Assembly (NCBI GenBank): GCA_024687845.1
Contig: JAILEL010000094.1
Span: 1 to 12,376 of the forward strand
DNA: 12,376 nt
Direction of reading: 5' to 3'
Source: Eubacterium sp.
GTDB taxonomy: Bacteria; Bacillota_A; Clostridia; Lachnospirales; Lachnospiraceae
Position 1 is the first letter of the stretch; each line of letters opens with the position of its first letter. This document shows, in pieces, positions 6,422 through 12,376 of the stretch. The translations under genes and the position numbers were made by a program. Below the pieces are notes generated by a model. It was not told the DNA's origin. It made no database searches and was given only the letters and a program-made list of their open reading frames with translations.

Positions 6422-6442
6422 TTACAATAGTGATACTCCCAT
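6422..6442 (-). other. Tiny SD-led upstream ORF (six codons) in the argC leader
   Basis: A very good Shine-Dalgarno GGGAGGAG (6449-6456) sits 6 bp before ATG 6440-6442, which opens a six-codon frame, MGVSLL, ending in TAA at 6422-6424, about 50 bp before argC. It has no Arg codons, so classic arginine attenuation does not fit. It may be a ribosome standby or regulatory micro-ORF, or the match may be fortuitous. A second SD (6606-6613) precedes a three-codon frame MKK (6585-6596). Confidence 0.35.
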
Positions 6443-6489
6443 AGAATACTCCTCCCAAAAGAATAATACAACCCCCTTTTTTCATTTTT

Positions 6490-6582
6490 TATGCATATTT
6501 ATTGTATATTATGAATATTATGTGCATATTATTCATGTTTTTAGCATTTTATATACATATTTATGTATATTATATGAATATT
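6490..6582. promoter_or_regulatory. Cluster of ATGNATAT half-sites before argC, probable ArgR/AhrC operator region
   Basis: About nine copies of ATGNATAT-like half-sites or their complements occur in 93 bp, for example 6491 (ATGCATAT), 6511 (ATGAATAT), 6522 (GTGCATAT), 6528-6536 (ATTATTCAT), 6563 (ATGTATAT) and 6574 (ATGAATAT). Several are 11 bp apart, near one helical turn. A 20-bp perfect palindrome occupies 6551-6570. ARG boxes of ArgR/AhrC are built from TGNAT and ATNCA half-sites and control argC operons, so the position fits. However, the exact 5-4-5 box geometry is only approximate here (6490-6507 and 6521-6537 are the best). I could not assign the argC promoter with certainty. Confidence 0.45.
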
Positions 6583-6633
6583 TGTTACTTTTTCATTGTT
6601 ACTATTCCTCCCCAATCAAACGTAAAAAAATCC

Positions 6634-6667
6634 AAAAAAGTGACAGTTGAGAAATCTCAACTGTCAC
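6634..6667 (-). terminator. Intrinsic terminator after the SleB-type hydrolase gene
   Basis: A perfect 12-bp stem (6640-6651 with 6656-6667, arm GTGACAGTTGAG) with a 4-nt loop is followed on the minus strand by TTTTTTGG. It lies about 90 bp after the hydrolase stop at 6758 and separates that gene from the arg operon. On the plus strand the nearest T-run is 9 bp from the stem, so it should act mainly on minus-strand transcripts. Confidence 0.92.
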
Positions 6668-6696
6668 CCCTAAGTTTTTTTGTGAAAAGTTATTAT

Positions 6697-6725
6697 ATTA
6701 TAGGCATATGCCACAAATAACGCAA
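6697..6725 (-). promoter_or_regulatory. Possible promoter between the hydrolase stop and its terminator
   Basis: TTGCGT (6720-6725) and a perfect TATAAT (6697-6702) are 17 bp apart on the minus strand, with palindrome GGCATATGCC (6703-6712) in the spacer. A transcript from here would begin just upstream of the 6634-6667 hairpin and could continue into the arg leader, making that hairpin an attenuator. The -35 match is weak, so this is tentative. Confidence 0.3.
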
Positions 6726-6757
6726 ATTGACTATCTATAGAGAGTCATTCGTTTATC

Positions 6758-8149
6758 CTACCAGAAGATATGATTACCTATCTGTGTATAGCTTCCAAGT
6801 GATGATGTATCAACATTCCATGTAGGAAGGAAATACATACATCCAGGAACATTATTTTCACCACCCATTGCAGCTTCGGCTGCTTGTAAGCAAGATGATG
6901 AACCTCCTGTTGAAAGTGCATTCTTAAAGTTTGAAGTATATGTTCCTGTGAACTGTCCAGGTGCATATATTACACTTGATAAAGAACTTCCCCAAGAACC
7001 ATTTGCAAGTCTGTTCATGATAACACTTGCAACGGCAAGCTGTCCTTCATATGATTCTCCACCTGCTTCTGCATAAACTATAGCAGCAAGTAGATATAAA
7101 TCATCAGTTGCATCTATAGATGAATCTGAATCATCTGCATCTTCATCTTCAGGAGCCTCAGTAGTTGGTTCTTCTGTTGTAGGTTCTTCTGTTGTAGGTT
7201 CCTCTGTAGTAGGTTCTTCAGTAGTTGGAGCCTCAGTTGTAGGCTCTTCTGTTGTTGGAGCTTCTGTTGTAGGTTCTTCAGTAGTTGGAGCTTCTGTTGC
7301 AGGCTCCTTATCTGAATCATCCTTCTTGTCATCCTGATCTTCAGCAGGTAATTCTGTTGTTGGCTCCTCTGTTGTTTCTTTAAACTCAGTTGCTTCTATA
7401 TCGTCATCATCTTCTTCTGAAGGCTTCTTAGCACTCGCTACGATAACATCATCTTCGCCGCCAAGGTATGCTCTATATGTAATACCATCTGATGCGGCAG
7501 CCTTTGCAACTGCTGTGGCCTCATCATCTGTCAGGATAAACTGAGTTTTTACGTATCCCTTAGTTGCATCATCTGACATAACGATTGTCCACTCACCATC
7601 TGTTCCAACAACCTGACCATAATCACCAGTATTCAGAACATCGAGTACATCTGATTTCTCAGAAGCTTCTTTTCTAACATTAAGACCATCAGTAGCAACT
7701 ATATATTTGCCTGTCATATCATATTCAGAATTTGCAAGATTATTTGTATCATTAGCAGCTGTAAGAACATTTCCATCAGCAGCTATTCTTGAGTAAAGAG
7801 TCTTTACTGAAGAATCATCAATCAGAGCATCATTTGTAAGATTGATAACATATGTCTCTTCAACTTCCTGAGCCTCTGAATCAGCTACATCTTCAATAGC
7901 TTTCTCAATTTCAGTTGTCTTTTCTTTCTTATCAGCCTTTGCGAGTTCAGCGAAAGCAGCTGTCTTGATTGCTCCTGTCTCAACTGTAGCTTCACCACCT
8001 ACTATCTTAGCTGCAAGAATCGTACTGCATGAAACACAACCAACTGCCAGAACAGCAAGTGTATTTCTTACGATAAATCTGCTTGAGAATACATATTTTC
8101 TTGCATATAGTTTAGCATTTTCATACTTGTACTTAAATTTCTGATTCAT
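6758..8149 (-). CDS. Secreted/membrane-anchored cell wall hydrolase: SH3-like domain, pentapeptide linker, SleB-type (Hydrolase_2) domain
   Basis: This 463-aa protein is predicted to cut peptidoglycan outside the membrane. A basic N-terminus and hydrophobic segment (about 29-49) form a signal or anchor. A charged Ala/Glu-rich stretch follows, then a bacterial SH3-like wall-binding domain (about 148-206, GLNVRKEASEKSDVLDVLNTGD). An acidic region and ten EPTTE/APTTE pentapeptides (282-331) form an extended linker. The C-terminal domain (about 350-463) matches SleB/CwlJ-type Hydrolase_2: AAIVYAEAGGESYEGQLAVASVIMNR, with Glu361 as the catalytic Glu of the lytic transglycosylase, GQFTGT, and the terminal GNHIFW. 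SleB proper acts in spore germination, but vegetative family members are common in Clostridia, and the SH3 architecture and promoter suggest vegetative wall turnover. GAGGT (8156-8160) lies 6 bp before ATG 8147-8149. The gene has its own sigma-A promoter amid WalR-box-like repeats and its own terminator. Confidence 0.93.
   Translation of the reverse strand: MNQKFKYKYENAKLYARKYVFSSRFIVRNTLAVLAVGCVSCSTILAAKIVGGEATVETGAIKTAAFAELAKADKKEKTTEIEKAIEDVADSEAQEVEETYVINLTNDALIDDSSVKTLYSRIAADGNVLTAANDTNNLANSEYDMTGKYIVATDGLNVRKEASEKSDVLDVLNTGDYGQVVGTDGEWTIVMSDDATKGYVKTQFILTDDEATAVAKAAASDGITYRAYLGGEDDVIVASAKKPSEEDDDDIEATEFKETTEEPTTELPAEDQDDKKDDSDKEPATEAPTTEEPTTEAPTTEEPTTEAPTTEEPTTEEPTTEEPTTEEPTTEAPEDEDADDSDSSIDATDDLYLLAAIVYAEAGGESYEGQLAVASVIMNRLANGSWGSSLSSVIYAPGQFTGTYTSNFKNALSTGGSSSCLQAAEAAMGGENNVPGCMYFLPTWNVDTSSLGSYTQIGNHIFW
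7157..7306 (-). repeat. Ten tandem 15-bp units encoding EPTTE/APTTE linker
   Basis: Residues 282-331 of the hydrolase consist of ten pentapeptides, EPATE, APTTE or EPTTE, giving a 15-bp repeat (rough pattern GAACCTACAACAGAA with third-base changes), partly in an alternating 30-bp higher-order unit. Such Thr/Glu/Pro linkers are extended, wall-spanning and possibly glycosylated. The DNA repeat is prone to slippage, and copy number may vary among strains. Confidence 0.95.
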
Positions 8150-8247
8150 GTAAAAACCTCATTTTGCACCAATATATAGTGCATTTTTGTTAATTTATTA
8201 CAATTTTTTTATATTATGTAAACAAATGTTACAAATGTCCTTTATTT

Positions 8248-8264
8248 GTTACATTTCTGTTACA
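8248..8264 (-). promoter_or_regulatory. WalR-box-like direct repeat downstream of the hydrolase promoter
   Basis: On the minus strand TGTAAC (8259-8264), five bases, TGTAAC (8248-8253) is an exact fit to the published WalR consensus TGTWAH-N5-TGTWAH. It lies just after the -10, in the early transcribed region. Another TGTAAC is at 8228-8233. Binding by WalR is inferred, not shown. Confidence 0.5.
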
Positions 8265-8269
8265 AATGA

Positions 8270-8298
8270 ATAGTACCACTTTGTAACAAAAAAGTCAA
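8270..8298 (-). promoter_or_regulatory. Sigma-A promoter of the cell wall hydrolase gene
   Basis: TTGACT (8293-8298) and TACTAT (8270-8275) are exactly 17 bp apart on the minus strand. The transcript would have a leader of about 115 nt before ATG 8149. An inverted repeat TGTTACAAA (8258-8266) / TTTGTAACA (8280-8288) straddles the -10. Confidence 0.8.
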
Positions 8299-8304
8299 GA
8301 GATT

Positions 8305-8331
8305 TTTACAGAAGTGTTACATACTGTTACA
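8305..8331 (-). promoter_or_regulatory. WalR-box-like repeat upstream of the hydrolase -35
   Basis: Three minus-strand copies lie in a row: TGTAAC (8326-8331), TGTAAC (8316-8321) and TGTAAA (8305-8310). The last two are spaced by exactly five bases, fitting TGTWAH-N5-TGTWAH; the first pair is spaced by four. The site ends 6 bp before the -35 at 8293-8298, a typical activator position. It begins only 8 bp after the stop codon of the upstream lipoprotein gene. Confidence 0.5.
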
Positions 8332-8338
8332 CTGATTA

Positions 8339-9442
8339 TTACTTGTTTTTATCTATTTCTTCAAAGTATAAATCGATTCCCTCTGCAATTCCAACTGCAA
8401 GCTGTTTCTGATAATCCTCTGAGGTAAGTGAGATTTCATCGAGTTCGTTTGAAAGAAATCCTATATTAAGCACTGTAGCCGGCATATTGCAGTAATTAAG
8501 TGATGTAAGATCATCTGTTTCATATATTCCCATTCTTTTTGCTTCTGTTCTCTCACAGGTAGTTTTCAAAAGATCATAGCAAAGCTCATAATTGTTCTGA
8601 TACAAGGAGCCATTATGGGAATTCAGCGATGTAGTTATGAATCCCAGTTCTCCTGATGCAGCTTCATCTCTTGATGTAGCAGCCTCAAGTTTGATATAAA
8701 CCTCTGCATTTACTGCATTTGCCATCTGAGCTCTTTTGGCATTACTGATATTTACATTATTAGTTGACCTGGAAATGTAAACTGTATAACCCCTTTTAAC
8801 AAGCTCAGAATTTAGATATTTAGCAACTGTCATAGTAATATCATATTCAAATACTCCGGTATTTACTCCAACTCCCGCAGCAGTCATCTTCTTCTTCATT
8901 CCGACCTGCTGTGCTGAAGTAAGAGACGCATATTCCAGTCCAGCAGAATCATTTTCAATGTCAGGACTTACCGGCTCCATAGTTGTATCTTCAGTAATCT
9001 GCTTGGCTGGATCTATAAATACTACATGTGATACCTTGTCAGAGTCATTTTCCGAAGCCCATTTGATGATGGTTTCTTCCAGATATTTTGATTGAACATA
9101 GAAGCTTGAACCATTGATAAGAAGTCTGGTCCATTCATCCTTAACTCCGGTTCGGCTGAGATTAACACCTTTATCGAGTGTTATATAGACATCAGCATCT
9201 TCCTTTGGTTCTCTACGAATCTTAACGCCATCCTGGGTAGTTTCCACATAGTCCTTAACTATTCTGAATCCATCCGAATCTGTAAGGGTATCTTCATCTA
9301 TCTCAGGCTTTTCAGTTGTAGCTTCCTGCTTCTTCTCTCCGCATCCATTAAGCAACAGCCCAAAAGAAAGCAGCATTCCAACCACAAATAGTATTCTTAC
9401 CGCTATATAAAAGATTTTTTTTCTTTCATTTATAGATATCAT
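8339..9442 (-). CDS. Lipoprotein with SH3-like region and degenerate N-acetylmuramoyl-L-alanine amidase (amidase_3-like) domain
   Basis: This 367-aa protein has a lipoprotein signal ending LLNGC (Cys34), a Thr/Glu-rich spacer, an SH3-like region (about 64-122, VKIRREPKEDADVYITLDKG) and a C-terminal domain (about 137-362) with the order of amidase_3 blocks: VVFIDPAKQ, VFEYDITMTVAKYLNSELVKRGYTVYISR, NAKRAQMANAVNAEVYIKLEAA and MPATVLNIGFLSNELDE. Active enzymes need a zinc His in DPGHGG, a Glu, a His in SIHAN and a catalytic Glu in VEIGF. Here these align with K147, E199, E253 and N326, so three of four are replaced. I infer a catalytically inactive wall-binding or regulator protein. AAGGA lies 8 bp before ATG 9440-9442. 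It follows the small membrane protein gene by 23 bp (same operon) and precedes the active-looking hydrolase gene. Confidence 0.85.
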   Translation of the reverse strand: MISINERKKIFYIAVRILFVVGMLLSFGLLLNGCGEKKQEATTEKPEIDEDTLTDSDGFRIVKDYVETTQDGVKIRREPKEDADVYITLDKGVNLSRTGVKDEWTRLLINGSSFYVQSKYLEETIIKWASENDSDKVSHVVFIDPAKQITEDTTMEPVSPDIENDSAGLEYASLTSAQQVGMKKKMTAAGVGVNTGVFEYDITMTVAKYLNSELVKRGYTVYISRSTNNVNISNAKRAQMANAVNAEVYIKLEAATSRDEAASGELGFITTSLNSHNGSLYQNNYELCYDLLKTTCERTEAKRMGIYETDDLTSLNYCNMPATVLNIGFLSNELDEISLTSEDYQKQLAVGIAEGIDLYFEEIDKNK

Positions 9443-9465
9443 GTTATCTGTCCTTAATCTATACC

Positions 9466-9960
9466 TTAACTAAAAAGTGCTGTAATCGCTGTAAGTCCAA
9501 GCGCAGCAGCAGCCCCCATAATTACTCCGGCAAGAATTACACCAGCCATAACTGCTATACTGCTTTTCTTAAAATCAAGATCCAGTAGACTTGCAGCTAG
9601 CGTTCCTGTCCAGGCACCTGTTCCCGGAAGTGGGATTCCCACAAAAAGAAAGAGTGCTACATATGTGCTTCTTCCAACTTTTTCTGTGAGCTTTCGTCCA
9701 CCTTTTTCACCCTTTTCAAGACAGAAATGGAAGAATCTGCCAACCCATTTAAGACCCTTAGGCCATTCAAAGGCATCGCCCCATTCCAATACTCTTCTAG
9801 CAAAGAAAAATATAATCGGAACTGGAAGCATGTTTCCAACAACTGCAATAATATAAGAAAGTGGGATATTCAGCCCCTGTGCCATTGCATAGGGAACCGC
9901 TCCTCTAAGTTCAATCAGCGGAACCATTGATATCACAAATACTATTAAATAATGTAACAA
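9466..9960 (-). CDS. Small multidrug-export family (COG2426/Sm_multidrug_ex) membrane protein
   Basis: This 164-aa integral membrane protein has about four hydrophobic segments (roughly 3-20, 30-52, 100-125, 133-163). It carries the family marks ELRGAVPYAMAQG near the N-terminus and LFLFVGIPLPGTGAWTGTLAASLL in the middle, with a basic cytoplasmic-type loop (LEKGEKGGRKLTEK) between. The family name, putative small multidrug export protein, rests on thin evidence; the paired ELRGA and PLPGTG re-entrant-like motifs recall DedA-like transporters. The start codon is TTG (9958-9960) with GAGGT about 9 bp upstream; the next Met (residue 12) has no SD. It is first in a two-gene operon with the pseudo-amidase lipoprotein, behind a good promoter (10068-10096) and a leader of about 100 nt. 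Confidence 0.85.
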   Translation of the reverse strand: MLHYLIVFVISMVPLIELRGAVPYAMAQGLNIPLSYIIAVVGNMLPVPIIFFFARRVLEWGDAFEWPKGLKWVGRFFHFCLEKGEKGGRKLTEKVGRSTYVALFLFVGIPLPGTGAWTGTLAASLLDLDFKKSSIAVMAGVILAGVIMGAAAALGLTAITALFS

Positions 9961-10067
9961 TCTCTATTTACCTCACTTTTTCAAAATAATAACCATTTTT
10001 GATATTTACTCTGTTGTGTTATGATTCACGTTTAACCCATAATAATGAACAATTACCCAACTCTCCC

Positions 10068-10096
10068 ACTATATCATAGTTTCATATCCTGGTCAA
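10068..10096 (-). promoter_or_regulatory. Sigma-A promoter of the membrane protein / lipoprotein operon
   Basis: TTGACC (10091-10096) and TATAGT (10068-10073) are 17 bp apart on the minus strand, just after the GDPD stop codon at 10111. The leader of about 100 nt can form an imperfect hairpin (10019-10042), but I recognise no riboswitch in it. Confidence 0.75.
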
Positions 10097-10110
10097 AGGC
10101 ATATGACTCT

Positions 10111-11937
10111 TTACAGCTGATTATCCAGATAGTTTTCAATTCTTTCCAGAAGTGAATCACCGTAATAATTCTCATACATGTTCTTTCTGGTAGCCTCTGA
10201 ATCATTTGTTATAACGGAATCCACATTAAGCAGCATCATCTTTTCCAGGGTTTTTTCATCATCAACCACCCATGCATATACTTCTTTACCACGTTTATGA
10301 GACTGTCTGATAACTTCCTTATTTATAAATCTATATTTTATACTGAAGCCATCTGCATATTCCAGATCATAAAAATCCCCCATAGCAATAGACATTACAT
10401 AAATCGTCTTTATTTGTGGATCATACTTTTTAATCCTTTTTATAGCACCATAAGTCTGAGAAGTAACTACACATTTGTCGCGGCAGTCATATTCATTTAC
10501 GATTTCAGCAACCTTTTTCTCAAGATCCTTATCTGTATTGGCAGTTTTAATCTCGATATTAAGCTTTGCCCTGTCGCCTACAGTTTCTATAGCTTCCCTG
10601 AGAGTAGGTATCCTGACCTTGATATTCTTATAGAGTTCCTTGTTTTTGCCTTTGTATTTTGCACTAACATCATATTTTAACAGGTCTTTATATTTTGTTT
10701 TACCTATTTTTTTATTTACTCCACAGATACGTTTCAGACTTTCGTCATGACATACAACAATTTCTCCATCCTTTGTCTCTCGTACATCAAGTTCAATAAC
10801 ATCAGCTCCATTTTCTATAGCCATCTCAAAGGCTTCCAATGTATTTTCCGGAGCACATGCACTATCGCCTCTATGAGCTGTAATCGTAACCTTTTCAATA
10901 ACTGTCGAATTCAGCTTTATAATATTAAACCTTCTAAGAGCGTAGAATCCAATATTCATAACAAGGGTTGCACATACTAAAACTATAACGCTTCTTAATT
11001 CTTTTTTACGGCTTCTTTTTGCATTATATTCTTCAAAGTCATCAATATTGCATTTATCTTCATCATTTGGAACAAGATTGTAGTAGGAATTACAGATAAA
11101 GGAATATATAAGTGGTAGTCCAGAAAGTAGATATACTAAGGAAAATGAAGCCTTTATTGCCTCATAAATAAGCATTGCAATGCTGAATCCCTTTTTCAGA
11201 CTCAGAACGTATCTCAGAACCGGACCAGTATAATAATAATTTATCAGTAATGGAATCACTGTGAAAATCAAGGTCCACAGGAATATAGGCAGAACCGTTT
11301 TGCTTCTGTCTTTATCCATTATCTCTCCAGTTCTGTCAATTGCTCTTCTGAAGCTTACCTTTTCTACTATATATATATGAATGATAAATGCGTATTTCAT
11401 AAAAAACAGCATCAGCAAAGAATAGATTGCCAAAATAGAAATCGTGACATATATATTTAATGTGAAAATGTCTTCGATAAACGGTGCATGAATATTCATG
11501 AACCTGAGGTCAGCAAATATATTGCCCATAACAGGCAGATAAAAAAGAAGAATAAATGCCATTGGCATATTTCTTGGTCTGAGTAGTCTTATGGATGAAG
11601 TTATTCCAGCTATCAGCATTCTGAAAGGATCCGTTTTCATCATATAATTAGCTCTGTTATAAGCATAATTAATTCCGGCTACATTTATCATAATGAACAT
11701 TGCAGCCAGAAAGAAAAGTATCAAAATAAATGCATATGTACTGGGAGCTCTGAAGAATTTTTTTACAGTTTCTTTAGTAAGATATGAAACGCCTGACAGT
11801 TTGACCGTCAGGCTGATAAATGAATAATATACAGGAATAAGTATGACAAAAGATATTGTCATGAGAATAAGCTCATACAATAGCGAATAAAACATATTAA
11901 ATCTAAATAGCTTTATGCTGTCTTTAATATTTTTCAT
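10111..11937 (-). CDS. Membrane-anchored glycerophosphodiester phosphodiesterase (GPDPase membrane domain + GDPD)
   Basis: This 608-aa enzyme is predicted to split glycerophosphodiesters into glycerol-3-phosphate and an alcohol. The first 340 residues hold about eight transmembrane helices (the GPDPase_memb region, including a final helix at about 315-335). The C-terminal GDPD barrel (about 348-585) has TAHRGDSACAPENT (H355, R356, E364, N365), IELDVRETKDGEIVVCHDE (E382, D384, H397) and LNIEIK (E462), plus YAWVVDD and VITND, so the metal and catalytic residues are intact. The barrel follows the last helix directly and probably faces outside, acting on membrane lipids or teichoic-acid-type polymers (inference). 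I chose ATG 11935-11937; the open frame extends to a TTG four codons earlier, and the SD is weak either way (GGTAAG). It lies 79 bp after queA; a TATAAT occurs at 11959-11964, but no good -35 was found. Confidence 0.9.
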   Translation of the reverse strand: MKNIKDSIKLFRFNMFYSLLYELILMTISFVILIPVYYSFISLTVKLSGVSYLTKETVKKFFRAPSTYAFILILFFLAAMFIMINVAGINYAYNRANYMMKTDPFRMLIAGITSSIRLLRPRNMPMAFILLFYLPVMGNIFADLRFMNIHAPFIEDIFTLNIYVTISILAIYSLLMLFFMKYAFIIHIYIVEKVSFRRAIDRTGEIMDKDRSKTVLPIFLWTLIFTVIPLLINYYYTGPVLRYVLSLKKGFSIAMLIYEAIKASFSLVYLLSGLPLIYSFICNSYYNLVPNDEDKCNIDDFEEYNAKRSRKKELRSVIVLVCATLVMNIGFYALRRFNIIKLNSTVIEKVTITAHRGDSACAPENTLEAFEMAIENGADVIELDVRETKDGEIVVCHDESLKRICGVNKKIGKTKYKDLLKYDVSAKYKGKNKELYKNIKVRIPTLREAIETVGDRAKLNIEIKTANTDKDLEKKVAEIVNEYDCRDKCVVTSQTYGAIKRIKKYDPQIKTIYVMSIAMGDFYDLEYADGFSIKYRFINKEVIRQSHKRGKEVYAWVVDDEKTLEKMMLLNVDSVITNDSEATRKNMYENYYGDSLLERIENYLDNQL

Positions 11938-11960
11938 AATACTTACCAACTAAATATATT

Positions 11961-11999
11961 ATAACTTAGTAACTGTTCAGTAGCATAACTTAGAGTAAC
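11961..11999. repeat. Direct repeat before the GDPD gene
   Basis: ATAACTTAGTAAC (11961-11973) recurs as ATAACTTAGAGTAAC (11985-11999), 24 bp apart and differing only by a 2-bp insertion. The first copy overlaps the candidate -10 TATAAT (11959-11964, minus strand). The position suggests an operator; no regulator is identified. Confidence 0.5.
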
Positions 12000-12016
12000 C
12001 ATCAGGCAGTTACCTG

Positions 12017-12376
12017 CTATATTAAAATCATTGAATCCCCAAAGGAGAAGAATCTGTATCTTTCTTTAACAGCCTCCTCATAAGCCCTTATTACATCATC
12101 TCTATTATAAAATGCACTAACGAGCATTATTAGAGTTGATTCAGGCAAATGAAAATTGGTAATAAGGCTGTCAACAATCTTAAATTCATAACCGGGATAG
12201 ATAAATATGTTTGTCCAGCCAGAGGCGGGTTCAAGCAATTTAAAATCTCCGGTCTTATGTAAACCTTGCGCAGTACCAACAGTTTCAAGAGTTCTAGTGC
12301 TTGTTGTTCCTACGGAGATTACCCTGCCACCATTTTTGCGGGTTTCATTTATTATATCCGCTGCTTCCTGGGATAA
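12017..12376 (-). CDS. queA: S-adenosylmethionine:tRNA ribosyltransferase-isomerase, C-terminal part
   Basis: QueA transfers and isomerises the ribosyl group of SAM onto preQ1 in tRNA, giving epoxyqueuosine, after Tgt has inserted preQ1. The window shows the last 119 codons: the frame runs open from the right edge ([20 protein letters not shown]...) to TAG 12017-12019. Recognisable family segments are [54 protein letters not shown] and [13 protein letters not shown] at the end. About two thirds of the gene lies outside the window. No clear terminator follows, so transcription may run on into the GDPD gene. Together with queF at the other edge it shows a queuosine pathway in this organism. Confidence 0.95.
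   Translation of the reverse strand, partial: LSQEAADIINETRKNGGRVISVGTTSTRTLETVGTAQGLHKTGDFKLLEPASGWTNIFIYPGYEFKIVDSLITNFHLPESTLIMLVSAFYNRDDVIRAYEEAVKERYRFFSFGDSMILI

Noticed and set aside
6502..6720. Plus-strand 72-aa frame over the arg leader
   Set aside because: Its composition (Tyr/Ile/Met-rich) follows from the AT-rich repeat array, it runs through a terminator hairpin, and it has no SD.
7114..7332. Minus-strand 72-aa frame rich in Leu and Gln
   Set aside because: It is an out-of-frame reading of the 15-bp linker repeat of the hydrolase, low in complexity and without an SD.
10019..10042. Imperfect hairpin in the leader of the membrane protein operon as a riboswitch
   Set aside because: The stem is short and bulged, no known aptamer signature is present, and no alternative terminator follows.
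10297..10680. Plus-strand 127-aa open frame
   Set aside because: It lies antisense to the well-conserved GDPD catalytic domain and shows no family-like sequence.
12001..12016. Possible queA terminator hairpin
   Set aside because: Only 4-5 pair stems can be drawn, and no T-run follows on the minus strand.

Overview
The window is AT-rich, and every supported gene lies on the minus strand, so transcription runs from high to low coordinates. Shine-Dalgarno sites are strong (AGGAGG type) and the promoters are sigma-A like. The gene set is a WalR/PhoB-type response regulator, a ComEA protein, argC-argJ-argB with a type 2 ArgC, a SleB-type hydrolase, a membrane-domain GDPD and queF/queA. This points to a low-GC Bacillota chromosome, most likely Clostridia of the Lachnospiraceae type; the family assignment is inference.

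Layout from right to left (direction of transcription): the 3' end of queA (tRNA queuosine synthesis) runs in from the right edge. Next comes a 608-aa membrane-anchored glycerophosphodiester phosphodiesterase. A sigma-A promoter (10068-10096) then drives a small-multidrug-export family membrane protein followed by a lipoprotein with an SH3-like region and an amidase_3-like domain that has lost most of its catalytic residues. A second clear promoter (8270-8298), surrounded by TGTAAC repeats spaced like WalR boxes, drives a secreted SH3 plus SleB-type cell-wall hydrolase with a pentapeptide-repeat linker. After its terminator is a 240-bp leader with a cluster of ATGNATAT half-sites (probable ArgR control region) and two tiny SD-led ORFs. 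It precedes argC-argJ-argB, which ends in a strong terminator. A putative lipoprotein ComEA and an orphan OmpR/WalR-type response regulator follow. Then an independent promoter, a c-di-GMP-I (GEMM) riboswitch and an intrinsic terminator precede a small secreted protein of unknown function. The left edge holds queF, missing its last codons, behind a promoter overlapped by an inverted repeat.

How the parts relate: argC/J/B make N-acetyl-ornithine pathway intermediates by the recycling (ArgJ) route, with an ArgB that looks arginine-inhibitable. The envelope genes form a theme: WalR-like regulator, WalR-box-like sites before the hydrolase, a degenerate amidase lipoprotein and a c-di-GMP-controlled secreted protein. 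The points most worth following up are the riboswitch-controlled exported protein, the pseudo-amidase, and the WalR-like box cluster with a WalR-like regulator 6 kb away. No mobile element, CRISPR array, tRNA or rRNA was seen.
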